DNA of 64,000 bases from Scleroderma bovista (Eukaryota > Basidiomycota > Agaricomycetes > Boletales > Sclerodermataceae): the NCBI GenBank assembly GCA_037178675.1, contig JAYMGJ010000089.1, forward strand, positions 113,520-177,519, in the 5' to 3' direction. The stretch's first letter is position 1. The number at the start of each line of letters is the position of its first letter. Below, piece by piece: positions 48,306 through 61,476 of this stretch. The position numbers were made by a program, and so were the translations under genes. The notes beneath the pieces are model-generated. The model saw only the letters and a list, made by a program, of their open reading frames with translations, had not been told where the DNA came from and made no database searches.

Positions 48306-48690
48306 GTAACTCAAGGCTGATCATTGGTTACATAATTATTATGCAATGCAAACACTATATAACATGTCCATAATAAGTGGCTGTGCTGTTGCCTCTTGGA
48401 TTTCGATTACTACCTTCTCAATTAAGAAAACAACTACGGCAAATCTTTCATTAGCATCACATGTAATGATCATGCTCACCAGATTTATACTTGTTACTGT
48501 AACTCAAGGCTGATCATTGGTTACATAATTATTATGCAATGCAAACACTATATAACATGTCCATAATAAGTGGCTGTGCTGTTGCCTCTTGGATTTCGAT
48601 TACTACCTTCTCAATTAAGAAAACAACTACGGCAAATCTTTCATTAGCATCACATGTAATGATCATGCTCACCAGATTTATACTTGTTAC
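48306..48690. repeat. 192-bp perfect or near-perfect tandem duplication
   Basis: GTAACTCAAGGCTGATCATTG... at 48306-48498 is repeated from 48499 to 48690, period 193 bp. I see no mismatch apart from the junction base. The unit contains ACACTATATAACATG and a Ser/Thr-rich open frame. Such identity implies either a very recent event or an assembly artefact. Confidence 0.85.
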
Positions 48691-49352
48691 AGTCCGAGAT
48701 GGTAAGTGCCTTGCACAATTCAGTACCGAATTATACAAACGTGCTTGCAGGAAAACCAAAGCCTTGGTTCTGAAGGTGTTCCACAGGCAGCTGCTGCTGT
48801 CAAGGCCAAGGTGAGCACTACTAGTATGTCTCATCAATGAATTATGTTGACAGAGCTTTGTCTATCCCTGGCTAGCAAAAGTGCAATGAGGCAGGTATTC
48901 ATTTTATGATATCGCTAGACCCTATGCCAAGCATTCCTGGGGTTGAATCGTTGTCCAGGTTATTGAACAAATCAACAAACTTCGTAAGAGAAATGCAAAG
49001 AAGATGCAAAAAGTAGTGGACATTGTTATGACATCTGATGTAGCACTGTTGGGAGATAGTGGCAAGGCACCTCCAGATGTACATGAAGCCCTCTTGAAAC
49101 TTCTGCAGGTGAGCCTCGGACAATTTGACAAGATTTGTAACATCAATGATCATACAGAGCCTAAAGGAAGCATCTGAGCAACATATTGCTCGTCTATGTC
49201 GGCTGGGAGGCTTTAACAGCACTGGAGAGTTATTTGGAGATGCAGATATTAAGAATTTGGACGTCTTATATCCCATCCAAGTCCCTGAGCCAATGTCAAG
49301 GGAGGATCTAAATCATTTCCTTCAATCTCGTGCCAATAGAAATGCACATTGA
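48691..49352 (+). CDS. Hypothetical protein between the tandem dehydrogenases (start unresolved)
   Basis: The downstream exons fit well together. SKSAMRQ joins through intron GTATTC...GTCCAG to VIEQINKLRKRNAKKMQKVV, then DIVMTSDVALLGDSGKAPPD, VHEALLKLLQ/SLKEASEQHI, ARLCRLGGFNSTGELFGDAD, IKNLDVLYPIQVPEPMSRED and HFLQSRANRNAH with the stop at 49350-49352. The first part is Lys/Arg-rich and amphipathic, probably helical. No family recognised. The 5' exons, close to the 192-bp tandem duplication, are uncertain (ENQSLGSEGVPQAAAAVKAK is one possibility, in an unconfirmed frame). It may be a gene inserted between the duplicated dehydrogenases or the remains of a mobile element. Confidence 0.4.
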
Positions 49353-49590
49353 TCACAGTACTTTGTCTTTTCCTGTACTATGTCATCGTCTCTTTGCTAT
49401 TCTGTTCGCAATCTGAGATACTATGCTTGTTCTCCTTCCAAAATGGTTGTGCCACTTGTGTTGGCTCGTCGTGACAGAAACGCATCTCGCCTTTGTACAT
49501 AGTACGTGGTGTCTTTTATTTCATTTGAAGCTAAATGGCGGCTCTGGATTCCGGAAGAATTAACGCCCGCATTCGTCTGATCCTGCCAAT

Positions 49591-51112
49591 ATGGCAGACG
49601 TCATCGGTTTTCTCAAACGTCTAAACGCAGTTGAGTCGTGAGATGACAGATTAACCTGCGCAAGGATCTGATATACTACCCCACTGCGCTTGCAGGCTTT
49701 CATCAACCCACCCGTCGTGCCGAAGACATCGGAGAACGGTTCCCCACTGAGGATTGGAATCTTGGGTGCAGCGAAGATCGCGCCCATTTCTCTCATTTAT
49801 CCTGCCAGGAGCCATCCTGATGTGGAGGTATATGCGGTAGCTGCTCGGGATATCAGGAGGGCCGAAAAGTTTGCCAAGAAACACCGAATCAAGAAGTGGT
49901 TTGGGGGGGAAAACGGGTACCAGGGTAAGTAAATATTTGTCACGACAATCGTATACTTGTTCTGATGCCTTTCTGGAAAGAGCTTCTCGATGATCCCGCT
50001 ATCGATGCTGTCTACAATCCTGTGAGTGGTTATTGCGCGTCGCTTTGGGTATTCTGACACGGTGTTCTGACAGCTTCCGAATGGACTGCACTATGAATGG
50101 ACGACCAAAGCCCTTGTAGCTGGAAAGCATGTCTTGCTAGAGAAACCAAGCGGGGATACCGCAGAAGAAACACGGCGGATGTTCGAGCTGGCCGAACGCA
50201 AGAACCTCGTTCTATTGGAAGCCTTCCACTACAGGTAAGTAAATACAAGCGTCCTGTCCTCGGTTGTGCATTATTCCGCAACAGATTTCACCCTGCAATC
50301 CAACGTGTCAAGGAAATCATCGATAGTGGTGAACTGGGAGGCATCAAGGAGATAGAGGTTTCTCTCTGCTTCCCCAAAGGTATCGTGTCTGATGGTGACA
50401 TCCGACTGAACTACGCCATCGGAGGAGGTGCGTTGATGGATGCTGGATGTAAGTCGTGGCTTTTCCTCCTGCCTCACGTCTATAGATTGAGCTCCAAAGG
50501 CTATACACTCAACTGTGTCCGCTACCTTGCGTCTAACGATCCAACGGCTATCATCTCCACAAAAACCCTAAAGTACCCCAAAGATCCGCGCATTGACACC
50601 GCAACTTCTGCAGACTTGGTATTTCCACCTTCCACTCCAGGCGGTGAGCCGATCAAGGCATCCATCAAATGCGATATGATGGTTCCCCACCGTTTCGGGA
50701 TTATTCCCAGACCGGAGGGGGTGTTTGTGCATGTCGTGTGTGAACAGGGTGTTGTACATATGTTCAACTTCCCAATGCCTGTAATATATCACTATATTAC
50801 CGTGACTCCCCACGGGGGGAAGAAGCGCACGGAGAAGGCGTACTCATTTCTCCCTCGTTCGTCAGCGAAAGGGGAAGTGTGGTGGTCTACGTACCGGTAT
50901 CAACTGCAGGCGTTCGTCGATAAGGTGAGGGGGCGGGTACCACAGACGTGGGTCAGCGGGGAGGACTCCGTTAAAAATATGTTTTGGATCGAGAAGATTT
51001 ACGAGGAGGTAGGTGTGCGATCCGGCTTTGATTCCCAGGTATGCTGAAGAGAGTTCAGATCGGACTGGGCCCCCGACCGCAGTCCTCATTCGAGCTTCCT
51101 GCAGATAGTTGA
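49591..51112 (+). CDS. Gfo/Idh/MocA NADP-dependent sugar dehydrogenase, copy 2
   Basis: Tandem paralog of the gene at 46453. MADVIGFLKRLNA is spliced (donor GTTGAGT in both copies) to AFINPPVVPKTSENG and LRIGILGAAKIAPISLIYPA, then VYAVAARDIRRAEKFAKKH, LLEKPSGDTAEETRRMFELA, LLEAFHYRFHPAIQRVKEII, GGGALMDAGC and YTLNCVRYLASNDPTAIIST. It ends EKIYEE/IGLGPRPQSSFELPADS. Intron positions are the same as in copy 1. Most differences are conservative, and no disabling change is visible, so both copies look functional. Substitutions near the substrate side (for example IPRLDGAVVQV in copy 1 against IPRPEGVFVHV here) could alter specificity, which is inference. Confidence 0.85.
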
Positions 51113-51817
51113 CCAACCGGGCCAGTGTGTTAGTATGAGGCGTGTTGCATCGCCTTTCGTTGCCAGTGTAATACATCGATAGCATCTATCGTGCAGACTC
51201 TCTGTGTTTAGAATCGCAAGCCTATTGCTAGTGTCATTGCGACAAAAGAAGCGTGATGCGCACCACATACAGTAGTACGAATGAGTGGGCTGGTCTCAAG
51301 TACTGGAGGGTAGCCACAGTACTTGATAGTGTCGTTGCTCCATGTTCGACTATCCGGCTTTGATTCTTTGGTATTAGGGGAAACCTCAGCATGGCATTCC
51401 GCCAGAACCGCGTTGTCACTCTTCCGAGGGCGACATCACAATATATCTGAGAGCCCAGCAACTTGTTATGACAAAAGAGAAAGATGATTCCGAGCAGCGA
51501 GTCTCGGATTTGCCGTATTTAGTAATACGTACCGCCAGCTTCGAGGTTTGTGTCCTCCCCGCATCAATATTGTGAGGCCATCGGGATTCCGGACGGCAGA
51601 CTTGAATTGACTTGCGCAGCAGAGGTGAGCTGGTCGCAGAAATAAATTCCTGCTGTTCTCATTGTTGGTAGCAACCCACTCACAAAACACACGCTGCACA
51701 AACCTTCCAGTCGCCTCACAACCAATTAGCTTCGGGCACGAGCGCACGTAGTCAGTGCACTACAGTTTAGGTTTGGATTACAGCTTGAGAGTTCCGTTGC
51801 AGCGGTGCGGACGCTAC
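51113..51817. other. Intergenic upstream of NEO1
   Basis: About 700 bp without a supported gene. Minus-strand frames at 51234-51747 show no domain. The right end should contain the P4-ATPase promoter and leader. Confidence 0.35.
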
Positions 51818-54800
51818 ATGTCCGAATCGAGATCTGACATCCCTCTTCACACCATTACTGTACACAATTCAGGCGCTAGCCCCACTTCTTCGCTCCAAGA
51901 TACCCACTCGGAATTACCGGAAAACAACATGCACACGAGCATCGTGAGGTCTGCCGCCGTTCGGTCTACCAACAGGAATTTGAAGAGTAAGGGGAAGGGG
52001 AAAATGCGGGAGCAGTATGCAGATGAGTCGGACGAGGAAGCGACCTTGTTGGGGCATGTCGAGAGGCACGGAGATGGCGATGTGGACGCGGAGGACGTGG
52101 AACAACCTACACAGATGAGACACTTGGAAGGTCCTCGGCTTTCTCGGGTGCGTCCTATTGATACGGGGACTGCGCTTGTACACTCATATGCTCTGAAAGC
52201 ATTCCTCTACCCTCAGCAAGTCGCAGGGCCGACAAGACAAGTCTCGTACGATCCCATTCCGTCCGGGAGGTATGTATTGAATACTGCGCGTTCCGGCACC
52301 GACAACCTTGTTCACCACTGTTAAACAGACAAGTTCCAATCTCGCTTCCCACCAAACATGGTGCGCAACCAGAAATACAATCTATTCACCTTCTTTCCCC
52401 TCGTACTATACGAGCAATTCAAGTTTTTCTTCAACCTCTATTTCTTACTCGTCGCCCTCTCGCAGTTCATTCCCGCACTCAAGATCGGTGTGTTACGTGA
52501 ACCTATCTCATTTCCTACCTTTTTACTCACGCGATGATTGCTGCATACAGGCTTCATATTCACATATGTAGCCCCTCTCGCATTTGTCTTGTGTGTGACA
52601 ATGGGCAAAGAAGCCTACGACGACTACAAACGACATTTACGCGACCGCGAAGCCAACTCACAGAAATACCTTATCCTTGTCCCTCCACGATCCCACAGCC
52701 CTGACTCTGGCCCTCACACACGCTCCGTTCCATCATCCAGCCTACGCGTTGGTGACCTCGTAATTCTCGAGAAAAATCAGCGTGTTCCCGCAGATATGGT
52801 TTTGCTCCGCACATCAGACCCGTCGGGTACGTGCTTCATACGTACAGACCAGCTAGATGGAGAGACAGACTGGAAGTTGCGTGTCGCGGCCCCTGCTACG
52901 CAAAAACTAGGGGGTGACAGAGAGCTGATGGTGCTTGAAGGCGAGGTTTACGGTGAGTTCTGTACATGCTTGAACCCCATTGCGCGGACTAAATATCTGT
53001 GTTCGTTCTCCCGACGAATTGTTCTCTCAGTCGACTCCCCAATCAAGGATATCCACACCTTTGTTGGAACCCTGACTATCAACAACCCATCATCATCCTC
53101 CCTTCCATCTAATCCCTCTTCTCCGGTATCGCCACTTGTACTATCATCAACGGTCGAGCCTTTGACGGCCGAAAATGTTGTTTGGTCGAATACCGTACTT
53201 GCTGCAGGGAGTGCCGTCGGCTTTGTGGTATATACCGGCCAAGAGACGAGGGCCGTAATGAACACCAGTCATCCCGGGACTAAAGTGGGCTTGCTGGATT
53301 TGGAAATCAACGGACTCGCAAAGGTCAGCGTAACTGTTGTTCGTCAAACTTGAGGCAGTGACCCTGACTAATTTTGATAGATTTTGTGTGCAGTGACATT
53401 TGCATTATCAGTTATCCTCGTTGCTCTTAACGGGTTCCGGGGCCTCTGGTACATCTACATCTTCAGATTTTTGATTCTTTTCTCGTCTATTATTCCCATC
53501 AGGTAGGCAGACTCGTTTCAGCGCGAATGGAAAGCACTTATCCATGCTGTGTTATAGTCTGCGAGTCAATCTTGATATGGGAAAGACGGTGTACGCAAAT
53601 CAAATCATGACGGACGCTGATATCCCGAATACGATCGTAAGGACGAGCACGCTTCCCGAGGAACTTGGGCGGATAGAGTATTTGTTGAGCGATAAGACTG
53701 GGACCCTGACGCAGAATGGTAGGGGATTTTGCTTCCGAGCAAGCAGCTTAGGATGACTCTAATTTCTCATTTCAGAAATGGAGATGAAGAAACTACATAT
53801 GGGGACGATGTCTTACGGGTTCGACTCCATGGATGAAGTCGCGCATCACCTTGCGACTGCGTTTGGTGCCGAGCATGGTAAGCACCTAGTTTCACGAGTT
53901 AAGTGAGCTAACACCCCGCTTATAGGGAGACAACCATCGATCGCAACGGGGGCGCAACTGGGGGCGCAACTGGCGACGCGTGGACGAAGGGACATGTCCT
54001 CCAGGCTGCGCGATGTCGTCCTCAGTCTTGCGCTCTGTCACAACGTACGCCGTTTTCACTCGACGAAGGAGTTGATCGTCATTTCCCCTTATAGGTGACC
54101 CCGGTTACTAACGACGACGGCACCATCACCTATCAAGCATCCTCACCAGATGAAGTGGCCATCGTTAAATGGACCGAATCGGTCGGTCTCACACTCGTCT
54201 TCCGCGACCGAACGCGCATGGAACTCCAGACGCCTACAGGTAGCCGCCTTTCTTACGACATTCTCGAGCTCTTTCCGTTCACTTCCGAATCGAAACGTAT
54301 GGGCATCGTCGTACGGGAGACGCAAACGGGAGAGTTACTCTTTTTGCAAAAGGGCGCCGACGTGGTCATGGCGCGCATTGTGCTGCGGAACGATTGGCTG
54401 GAGGAGGAGACGGGAAACATGGCAAGGGAAGGACTCAGGACACTCGTCGTAGCACGCAAGAGACTTGCGCCACAGCACTACGCTGCATTCAAGCAGCGCC
54501 ACCATGAGGCAAGCATAAGGCTAGAAGGGAGAAACGAGGCGATGGCAGCAGTCGTCGCGGAATACCTTGAAAAGGAGCTGGAATTATTGGGACTTACGGG
54601 TGTGGAGGATAAACTGCAGGACGAGGTCAAGTCAACGCTGGAATTGTTGAGGAACGCGGGAATCAAGATATGGATGTTGACTGGAGATAAAATTGAGACT
54701 GCTAGGTGCATTGCCATATCCACGAAACTGGTGGCACGGAATCAGTATATCCATGAAGTTGCCAAATGTGAGTGATTTGGTGTTAATCCATTGCTATATA

Positions 54801-56157
54801 GAATGCTTATGGTTCCCACAGTGAAGACTACTGATCAAGTTCGCGATCAGCTGGAATTCTTGCAGTCCAAATTGGATTGTTGTCTGGTTATTGATGGCGA
54901 ATCACTACAAGTATGATGCGTGTTGACTATATTTGGTACTGGTCTGATTCATTGACACCTCAGCTCTGTTTGAACTCGTATAAGAACGAGTTTATCGAGA
55001 TTGCCACGAAGCTATCCGCAGTTGTGGCTTGTCGCTGTTCGCCTACGCAGAAAGCAGACGTTGCTCGATTAATCCGATGCCACACCAAGAAGAGAGTGTG
55101 CTGCATTGGAGATGGGGGAAACGACGTGAGCATGATTCAGGCAGCTGATATTGGTGTGTTTTGTGTTTAATGTAGTGGATGTTGACCTGATGTGTGGTGA
55201 CAGGCGTTGGCATCGTCGGAAAGGAAGGGAAACAGGCGTCCCTCGCTGCCGACTTCTCCGTCACGCAGTTTAGCTACCTCACGAAGCTCCTCATGTGGCA
55301 CGGTCGCAACTCCTACCGACGCTCCGCCAAACTTGCGCAGTTCGTTATTCACCGTGGTTTGATCATCTCAGTGATGCAGGCAGTTTTCTCGGCGATCTTC
55401 TATTTTGCACCGATCGCGTTGTATCAGGGCTGGTTGATGATGGGGTATGCGACCGTCTACACGATGGCACCGGTATTTTCGTTGGTCTTGGACCAGGATG
55501 TCAACGAGGATCTGGCGCTTATATACCCGGAACTGTACAAGGAACTGACAAAGGTGCGTTCATATCAGTGAAAAGGGCCTGTCAACTGATTTGTTGCGTC
55601 CCAGGGTCGATCGTTGTCTTACAAGACCTTTTTCCAATGGTTAATGATCAGCGTGTACCAAGGTCAGCAGAATATTCACTTTCTGTGCAATCCTCGTTAC
55701 GTCCTGCAGGTGGTGCGATCATGATTATGTCCCTACTTCTCTTCGAGAACGAATTCTTAAACATTGTTGCCATCTCTTTCACGGCTTTGGTCCTTAACGA
55801 ACTAATTATGGTCGGTCTCGAAATAACGACATGGTGAGCGAGCCCTCGAGCCAGTCAGTGGCATAGTATTGATCCTATTCGTGCAAGGCACATATACATG
55901 GTCATCGCAGAAGTAGTCACACTCTTTCTTTATGTTATCAGTATTGCATTCTTGCCAGAGTACTTCGGTGAGGCGAAAATCCATTTCTATGCGTTGTTTG
56001 AGTTGCTAAGCACGCCATTTTAGACTTGGAGTTCGTGGTGTCCACCCGTTTCGCTTGGAAGGTCGCAGTCATTGTAGCGATCAGCGCGTTACCCTTGTAT
56101 GTCATCAAAGCCATTCGCCGTAGAATCGCACCAGCAGCGTATAGCAAGTTGCTGTAG
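51818..56157 (+). CDS. NEO1: P4-type phospholipid flippase, NEO1/ATP9 class
   Basis: Aminophospholipid-translocating P4-ATPase of endosome/Golgi membranes, the class that works without a Cdc50 partner. A long hydrophilic N-terminus ([12 protein letters not shown]..., with [20 protein letters not shown]) leads to [40 protein letters not shown] and [20 protein letters not shown], which are diagnostic of NEO1. Catalytic motifs are [12 protein letters not shown] (actuator), [14 protein letters not shown] (P4 PISL helix), [12 protein letters not shown] (phosphorylated Asp, about 53690), [27 protein letters not shown] and [20 protein letters not shown]. The last helices include [20 protein letters not shown], and the protein ends [15 protein letters not shown]. 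About twelve introns. It converges on NST1, 165 bp between stops. Confidence 0.93.
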
Positions 56158-56322
56158 ATCACCCTTGCAATGGAACACTTAACTTATATGTGGCGACCAT
56201 TTCACGATTTTGAAATCTTTATAGTGTATTTTGCTTGTTAGTCGAGGACATGCGCACTCTTGGCAGTCGGAGAGATAAAAAATGGGAAACAAATCAAAAA
56301 AGAATGTCTGAAGAGAAGTTGA

Positions 56323-59300
56323 CTATGGTGTATTGCTACACTGATTATTAAGTGAATGTCGGTTGCCGGAGTGAGACGAAGGCGAAGAATTAATGAAGGA
56401 ATTCTGCAAGAAAGATGTCGCTGGAGTTTGCCACTCCGAGTTTGGACTCATGCCTCCCCACAGCGAAGCTCCCAGTGGTGGGCGAGTAGGGAAAGCTGGG
56501 GGTGCCGGGTGGCCCCAAGGTCCCCTTGCTTCACCCATCACATTTCGCGGACTGGCACTGTTGGAGCCCCAGGTTTGACCGACAACACCAGGTGGAGCAC
56601 GTCTTCCGGGAGGAGGAACAACTTCGTCGTCATCTGCGGCAAGCGCAGACGAACCAAGCACCTTCGGACTGGGAGAACGACGCACGGGCGAGCCTGATCC
56701 AGATCCGGAGGGTTCACCAGTCGGTCGAGCGATTGGCGCTGGTGGAGCTATTGGCGTTGGAGGTGCAATGGGCGCTAGTGGGGCTATGGGTCCTGGAGGC
56801 GATATCGCCCCTGGAGAAGTAAGAGGAGCGATGGCAATGGGTCGTGCGACTGGGCCTGGCCCCGGCTCAGGCATCGACTGGCGACGAGAGGAGCCAGGGG
56901 CGAGCAGCGTCGGAGATGCAAGCGGGTTCTGTGCTGGCTTGGAGGGGGTTGCTATAGGAGCAGAGGTATGTCCACGGTTGAAAGGAGGGTCGAAAGGAGA
57001 CGGCGATGCAAAAGTCCTAGGAAGGTTAGATGGACCAAGAGGTGGCTGTGGAATGGGTGGTCCTCCGAAAACGCCGAACGGCGGTGGCGCAGCTGCAAAA
57101 GGCAAACGGGGTGGAGTGGCGTTGGCGCCTGGAGGTAGCATTCTAGGCGCGGCAGGATACAGAGGAGCCGGAGGTAAGGAGAATTGGCCTTGCGTCGACG
57201 GTGCAACAGGAGTGCTAGGCTGGGACGTGGAAGTCACGGGTCGTTGGGGCTGCGATCGAGAACCATTACTAGACGCAGTGCTAGCTGGAATGGGTATTGG
57301 CGCAGGAGATGGCGCAGGGGTTGGTTTAGTAAGGATTTTCTTCGCAGCCCCATTCGAGCTCTGCGAACGCTGCGCAGACCCCGAAGCACGAGGAGAGGTA
57401 GGCTGTCGCCCGTGCTTCGCAGCAGCACGCTGTTGCTGTTGCTGCGCTGCACGTTCCTTCTCTGCTTTCTCCTCACGCTCCTTTGCCAGCTTCCTCTCGC
57501 GCTCTTCCTTCTCCTGCTGCTCCCTCTTAGCAGCCTCACGTGCAGCCCTCTCAACAGCGGCCTTGGCCTCTCGCTCCTCCCTGGCCTTGCGCTCCCTCTC
57601 CTCCCGTTCACGCTTTGCTTTCTCCTCCTTTTCTTTGCGTTTCCGTTCTCGCTCAGCTTCGCGCTCTCGCTCTTCAGCTACGCGTTTCCGTCGCTCTTCC
57701 TCTTTTCGTTGTTTCTCCTCCTCAACGGCTTTGCGGGCGGCTTCTCGCCGACCCCTTTCTTCCTCGCGTTTCTTGCGTTGCTCCTCTTCGTGAGCGAGCT
57801 GCTTCGCTTTCAAGGCAGCCTCCTCTGCAGCCTTTTCCGCGGCTTTCGTGGCGCGCTCCTCCTCCTTGGCCTGTTTCTGCTGCCTACACGACGTGGGGTT
57901 ACTCCTGCACCGTAATGAGATCAGGTATCGTGAAAAGCGCACCTTCGCTTGTCTTTCTTCTTCTGGTTTTGCGACTGCTTCTTAGCTTCCCGCTCTTTCG
58001 TGAGCTGATCCTCGGCCTCGAGTTCACGAAGCAGCTGTTGTTGGCGCTCTTGTGCCACCTTTTCTCGGTAAGCCTGAAGCACCCGTTGCTCGAACATGCG
58101 AGCTGCGAAGATAGAAAACATGCGTTTGCCCTCCTCCATCTTCTGCTCCTCCGTCATTACCTGTTGCGCAAAAATCAGAATCCTTGATCATATGGCATCC
58201 CGGAAAAATATAACACAGACCTCTTCGTCATCCTCGTCTTCATCCTCATCTTCCTCCTCATCGTCTTCGTCTTCCTCGTCTTCCTCGTCCTCTTCGCTAT
58301 CGTCCTCCATATCTCCGGCAGCTTCCTCTTCCCGCTGCATTCGCCGCTCAGCCAGCTGCTCCATCATCTCCAGAAACTTCTGACCGTCATTCTTCAATAG
58401 ATCGTCCGCCACTGTGAGAATATTGTTTGGCCCTGTCAAAAAAGAAAGAAATGTGGTAAGAGAACAAGCGAACTCGAATGCCGACACGCACCGGTGACGG
58501 TTAGACTACTCCCTAGATTGAATAGTTCCCGACCATTGGGCTTGGTGCCGTTTACTGGCCGACGCCCGCGAGCACCGGCATTACGTCGATCTCGCGGCTT
58601 GATTTCCTCTTCTTCCTCTTCCGCACCATCCTCCTCCTCCTCCTCTTCCTCCTCATCATCGTCATCGTATTCCTCGTCATCCTCGTAATCGTCTTCGTCG
58701 CCATCGTCGTCATCAAATTCGCTTTCCGGCTTCGGAGGCTTCCGACCGTTTGTGATGGGTGTCGTCCGATTTGTCCGTGATGGATTACGAGGGGGTTTAG
58801 TCTGGGGGTGTCCGATGACAGCGCCATTCTTATCGAGCTCGACGCTGCCAGGGAATGGTCCTGGTCCAGGTGGGGGTGGTATAGTGCCGCCCGAGGAGAC
58901 GTAGCGCTGTTGATAATTTGCGTACCGTTCCAGCTCCTCGTAATAAGCATCATACAGTACCTCGAGTTCTTCTTCGATCGCGTGACTATTGATATGGATG
59001 AGACATGCAACGGCGCGGATGGCGGAACGTTCGACCCGATAGTGAGACAGGGGCGGAGAAGAAACATGGAATCGTGTGTGTCAGTAAAAATTTTCTGCGA
59101 GACGATACGACTGGAGAAAACGGGTACAGACCGCTTTCTGCCGCAGACTGCACAGCTGCAGTTGTGCTTCTGCTGCTCCTTCATCTTCTTGAGGACGGTG
59201 TCCTTCTCGATCTTGACGAGGTTGCGACGTTCATCCTCTCCCAGACCGAGCCAGAACTCCTTGATCCGCTCGCGTTCCTCGGTGGAGCTTGTACTCCAGA

Positions 59301-60983
59301 TCTTGTTGTTGCTCGGGGGGTTCTTGTTCGAGCCCGAGGGTGCGGCTGTGCGCGATTTGTTGGGAGCGGATGCGTTCGACGATGGAGGTGATGGATGGTG
59401 GTGCGAGTGATTATAGTTATGGGCAGGCATCGGAGCCTTTGATGCTGCTCTGGCGGTCCTTGCAGTCTGCTGTCCGTTGGTTGTTGTCGTGGTCGCTGCG
59501 GCGGTCGATGTCGGTGCATAGGCCATGGGCTGCTTTCCTTGGGCCCTCGAGCTTGGGGGTGGGTTAGCGGACAGGTTTTCTTTTCTTGCAGGCATGGCGT
59601 TGGCGGAGAGAGGATGGCGCAGCGTCGCTTCGACCCCCCCCGTGGGACGTCTGCCGTCCTTTTCCGGCGTCGATCCCGGTGCCGAGTCTGCCGATCGCGT
59701 TTCTCCGCGGGCTGCCGCGTTCGGCACGGCAGCCACCGGAGCCTCGGCCGGTGCATCGGTCCCTTCTTTGGAATGTTTTTTCTTCTTCTTTCCCTTAAGA
59801 CCGGCCGACTCATCCCCCCCAATATGCTCGGGAGTCTCCCCAATAGCAACCGTAGCTGGCACACTCTCACTTGCAACCAACGTCGGGTGGGCTGCAGCAC
59901 GCGCAACGTGCTCACCATAACTCAGAATAACTTGTGCAGCCGGGTCGGGCAATGATGCAGGCACACTTGGCAATGCTGAGGGGCGTGCTGGATGGGGATG
60001 CAGATCAAACGCATCCAGGTCGTCGTCCTCAAAATTTCCGCCGTCCACCTCATCCTCACTGCAATACTCATCTCCTCCCTGCTTGTGCTCGCCGTCTCCA
60101 AACTCGTTCAATAGCACAACATTCGTTTGAGGCAGCGGCCCGCGCGGGGGCTGTCCAGGTGGAGGGGATGCTACGCCCAGTGCTGCCGCTGCCGCCTGTT
60201 CCACGGACAGCGTGAATGCTGGATCAGAAAATATGGACGGATCAAATGGCAGGGGTGGATACGTCCCAGAGGGGTATCCTGGCATCCCCTTCATCACCGT
60301 CGTTGCAGTGGCTGTTGCTGTACCGCTCTTGAGATACGTGTCTGACTGGACCATTTGCTGAGCGATGTTGTACATAGTCTGAGCCTTGGATATTTAACGT
60401 GCGTCAGTACGCATTTACGGATTGAAGCGACAGTCTCACGCACGAAGTTTTTGATGTGAGGGGGAAACGACGACCAGTACTCCTCGTCCACGATCCCTGG
60501 GCCATTAGTTGCAGTGGCCTTTGGAAGAGGAGACTGGGGTATAGATTGCGACCGTTTCGTCCCTGTCTGGCCATTCAGCAGAGTGTCGGCTGGATTAACG
60601 TAAGCGTTGGTAGGCCTTAGCAGTTCTGTTTGCAAATGGGTTGCAATTCCATTTCCAGAACGAGAGATTGTGGTTGCGGTGACATGTACAGACTCTAGCA
60701 TAGGGGATAAACCCGTCCTGGGAGGGGCCGGTGACTGAGGCTCCTCGAGACCTGGCATGTCGTCGTATAGGTCGTCATCGAGTGCGTTGGAGTTTGTCTG
60801 AGTGACTGAGATGGCCGATGGATCGGGTTCCTTTCCCTTTCCCTTCTTCTTTTTACTCTTCTTCGCGGTGGTGGCAGATGGTAGTTGCTGGGTAGGGGCA
60901 GCAGGCGGCTGGGAACGTGTTTGCGGGATGGATTGGACTGCGCTTGGTTGCTGCTTCTGTTTGTGGGTCTTTCCTGTAGCCAT
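56323..60983 (-). CDS. NST1: Stress response protein NST1
   Basis: Large low-complexity fungal protein; in yeast NST1 affects salt tolerance and interacts with splicing factor Msl1. It starts [18 protein letters not shown], with a Lys run ([12 protein letters not shown]), then [17 protein letters not shown] and [18 protein letters not shown]. The family core is [40 protein letters not shown] and SCAVCGRKR, a CxxC pair. Then come a long Asp/Glu tract (about 58700-58600 and 58320-58215), [20 protein letters not shown], and a roughly 200-residue charged Lys/Arg/Glu coiled coil (about 57990-57440) ahead of a Pro/Ala-rich C-terminus ending NNQCSNTP. This order is the standard NST1 layout. Five or so introns. 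Several plus-strand frames here are mirror artefacts of the acidic codons. Confidence 0.9.
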
Positions 60984-61476
60984 TCTGCTGGGCGTCAAAG
61001 ACGATCAGTCCACACGACATCAGGGGACGAAACCGCGTGCGCTCACAGGGAATGTGTATGCAGTGGTCGTTACTGGCAAGTCTCTGCAGCGACGCAAGTG
61101 GTCCTCGGATGTGGATGTGCTTTGTTCGGTGTGCTCTGCTAGTAACAAATTGCGAGGGTTTCCAACAGCCTCGTCGTTGCGCGCAGGCTCGGTCGACTTT
61201 TCAGAAAGACCAGACTCGGATGCATCTCCTCAATTCGGACAGAGCCGCGCACGTGATCTTTCAGCAACAATTAATCGTCGTGCAAGTAAACCTAGCATAC
61301 AATCTACATTGGCTAGATTATTGTGCATGTCGCTGTGTCCCAAAATACAAAACACTCCTTCCACGACCATCTTCGGCGGACAGCAAAGCAGAAACAGGGG
61401 AAGCACATCTCACATCTAGTTGGTACAACTACACCAACTATCAACATCCCATAGACAGACCAAACGTACGAAACAC
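60984..61476. other. Intergenic between NST1 and deaminase gene
   Basis: Contains the NST1 promoter and the 3' flank of the deaminase gene. No further gene seen. The deaminase frame stops right at a TTGCAGTAAGT, which is also a perfect donor site, so an extra 3' exon within this stretch cannot be excluded. Confidence 0.4.

Noticed and set aside
56768..57793. Gly-rich and then Ser/Arg/Phe-rich plus-strand frame
   Set aside because: It is the complementary reading of the NST1 Pro/Ala-rich tail and charged coiled coil.
58096..58688. Plus-strand poly-Ser frames
   Set aside because: Antisense of the NST1 Asp/Glu tracts (TCC/TCG codons opposite GAG/GAC-type codons).
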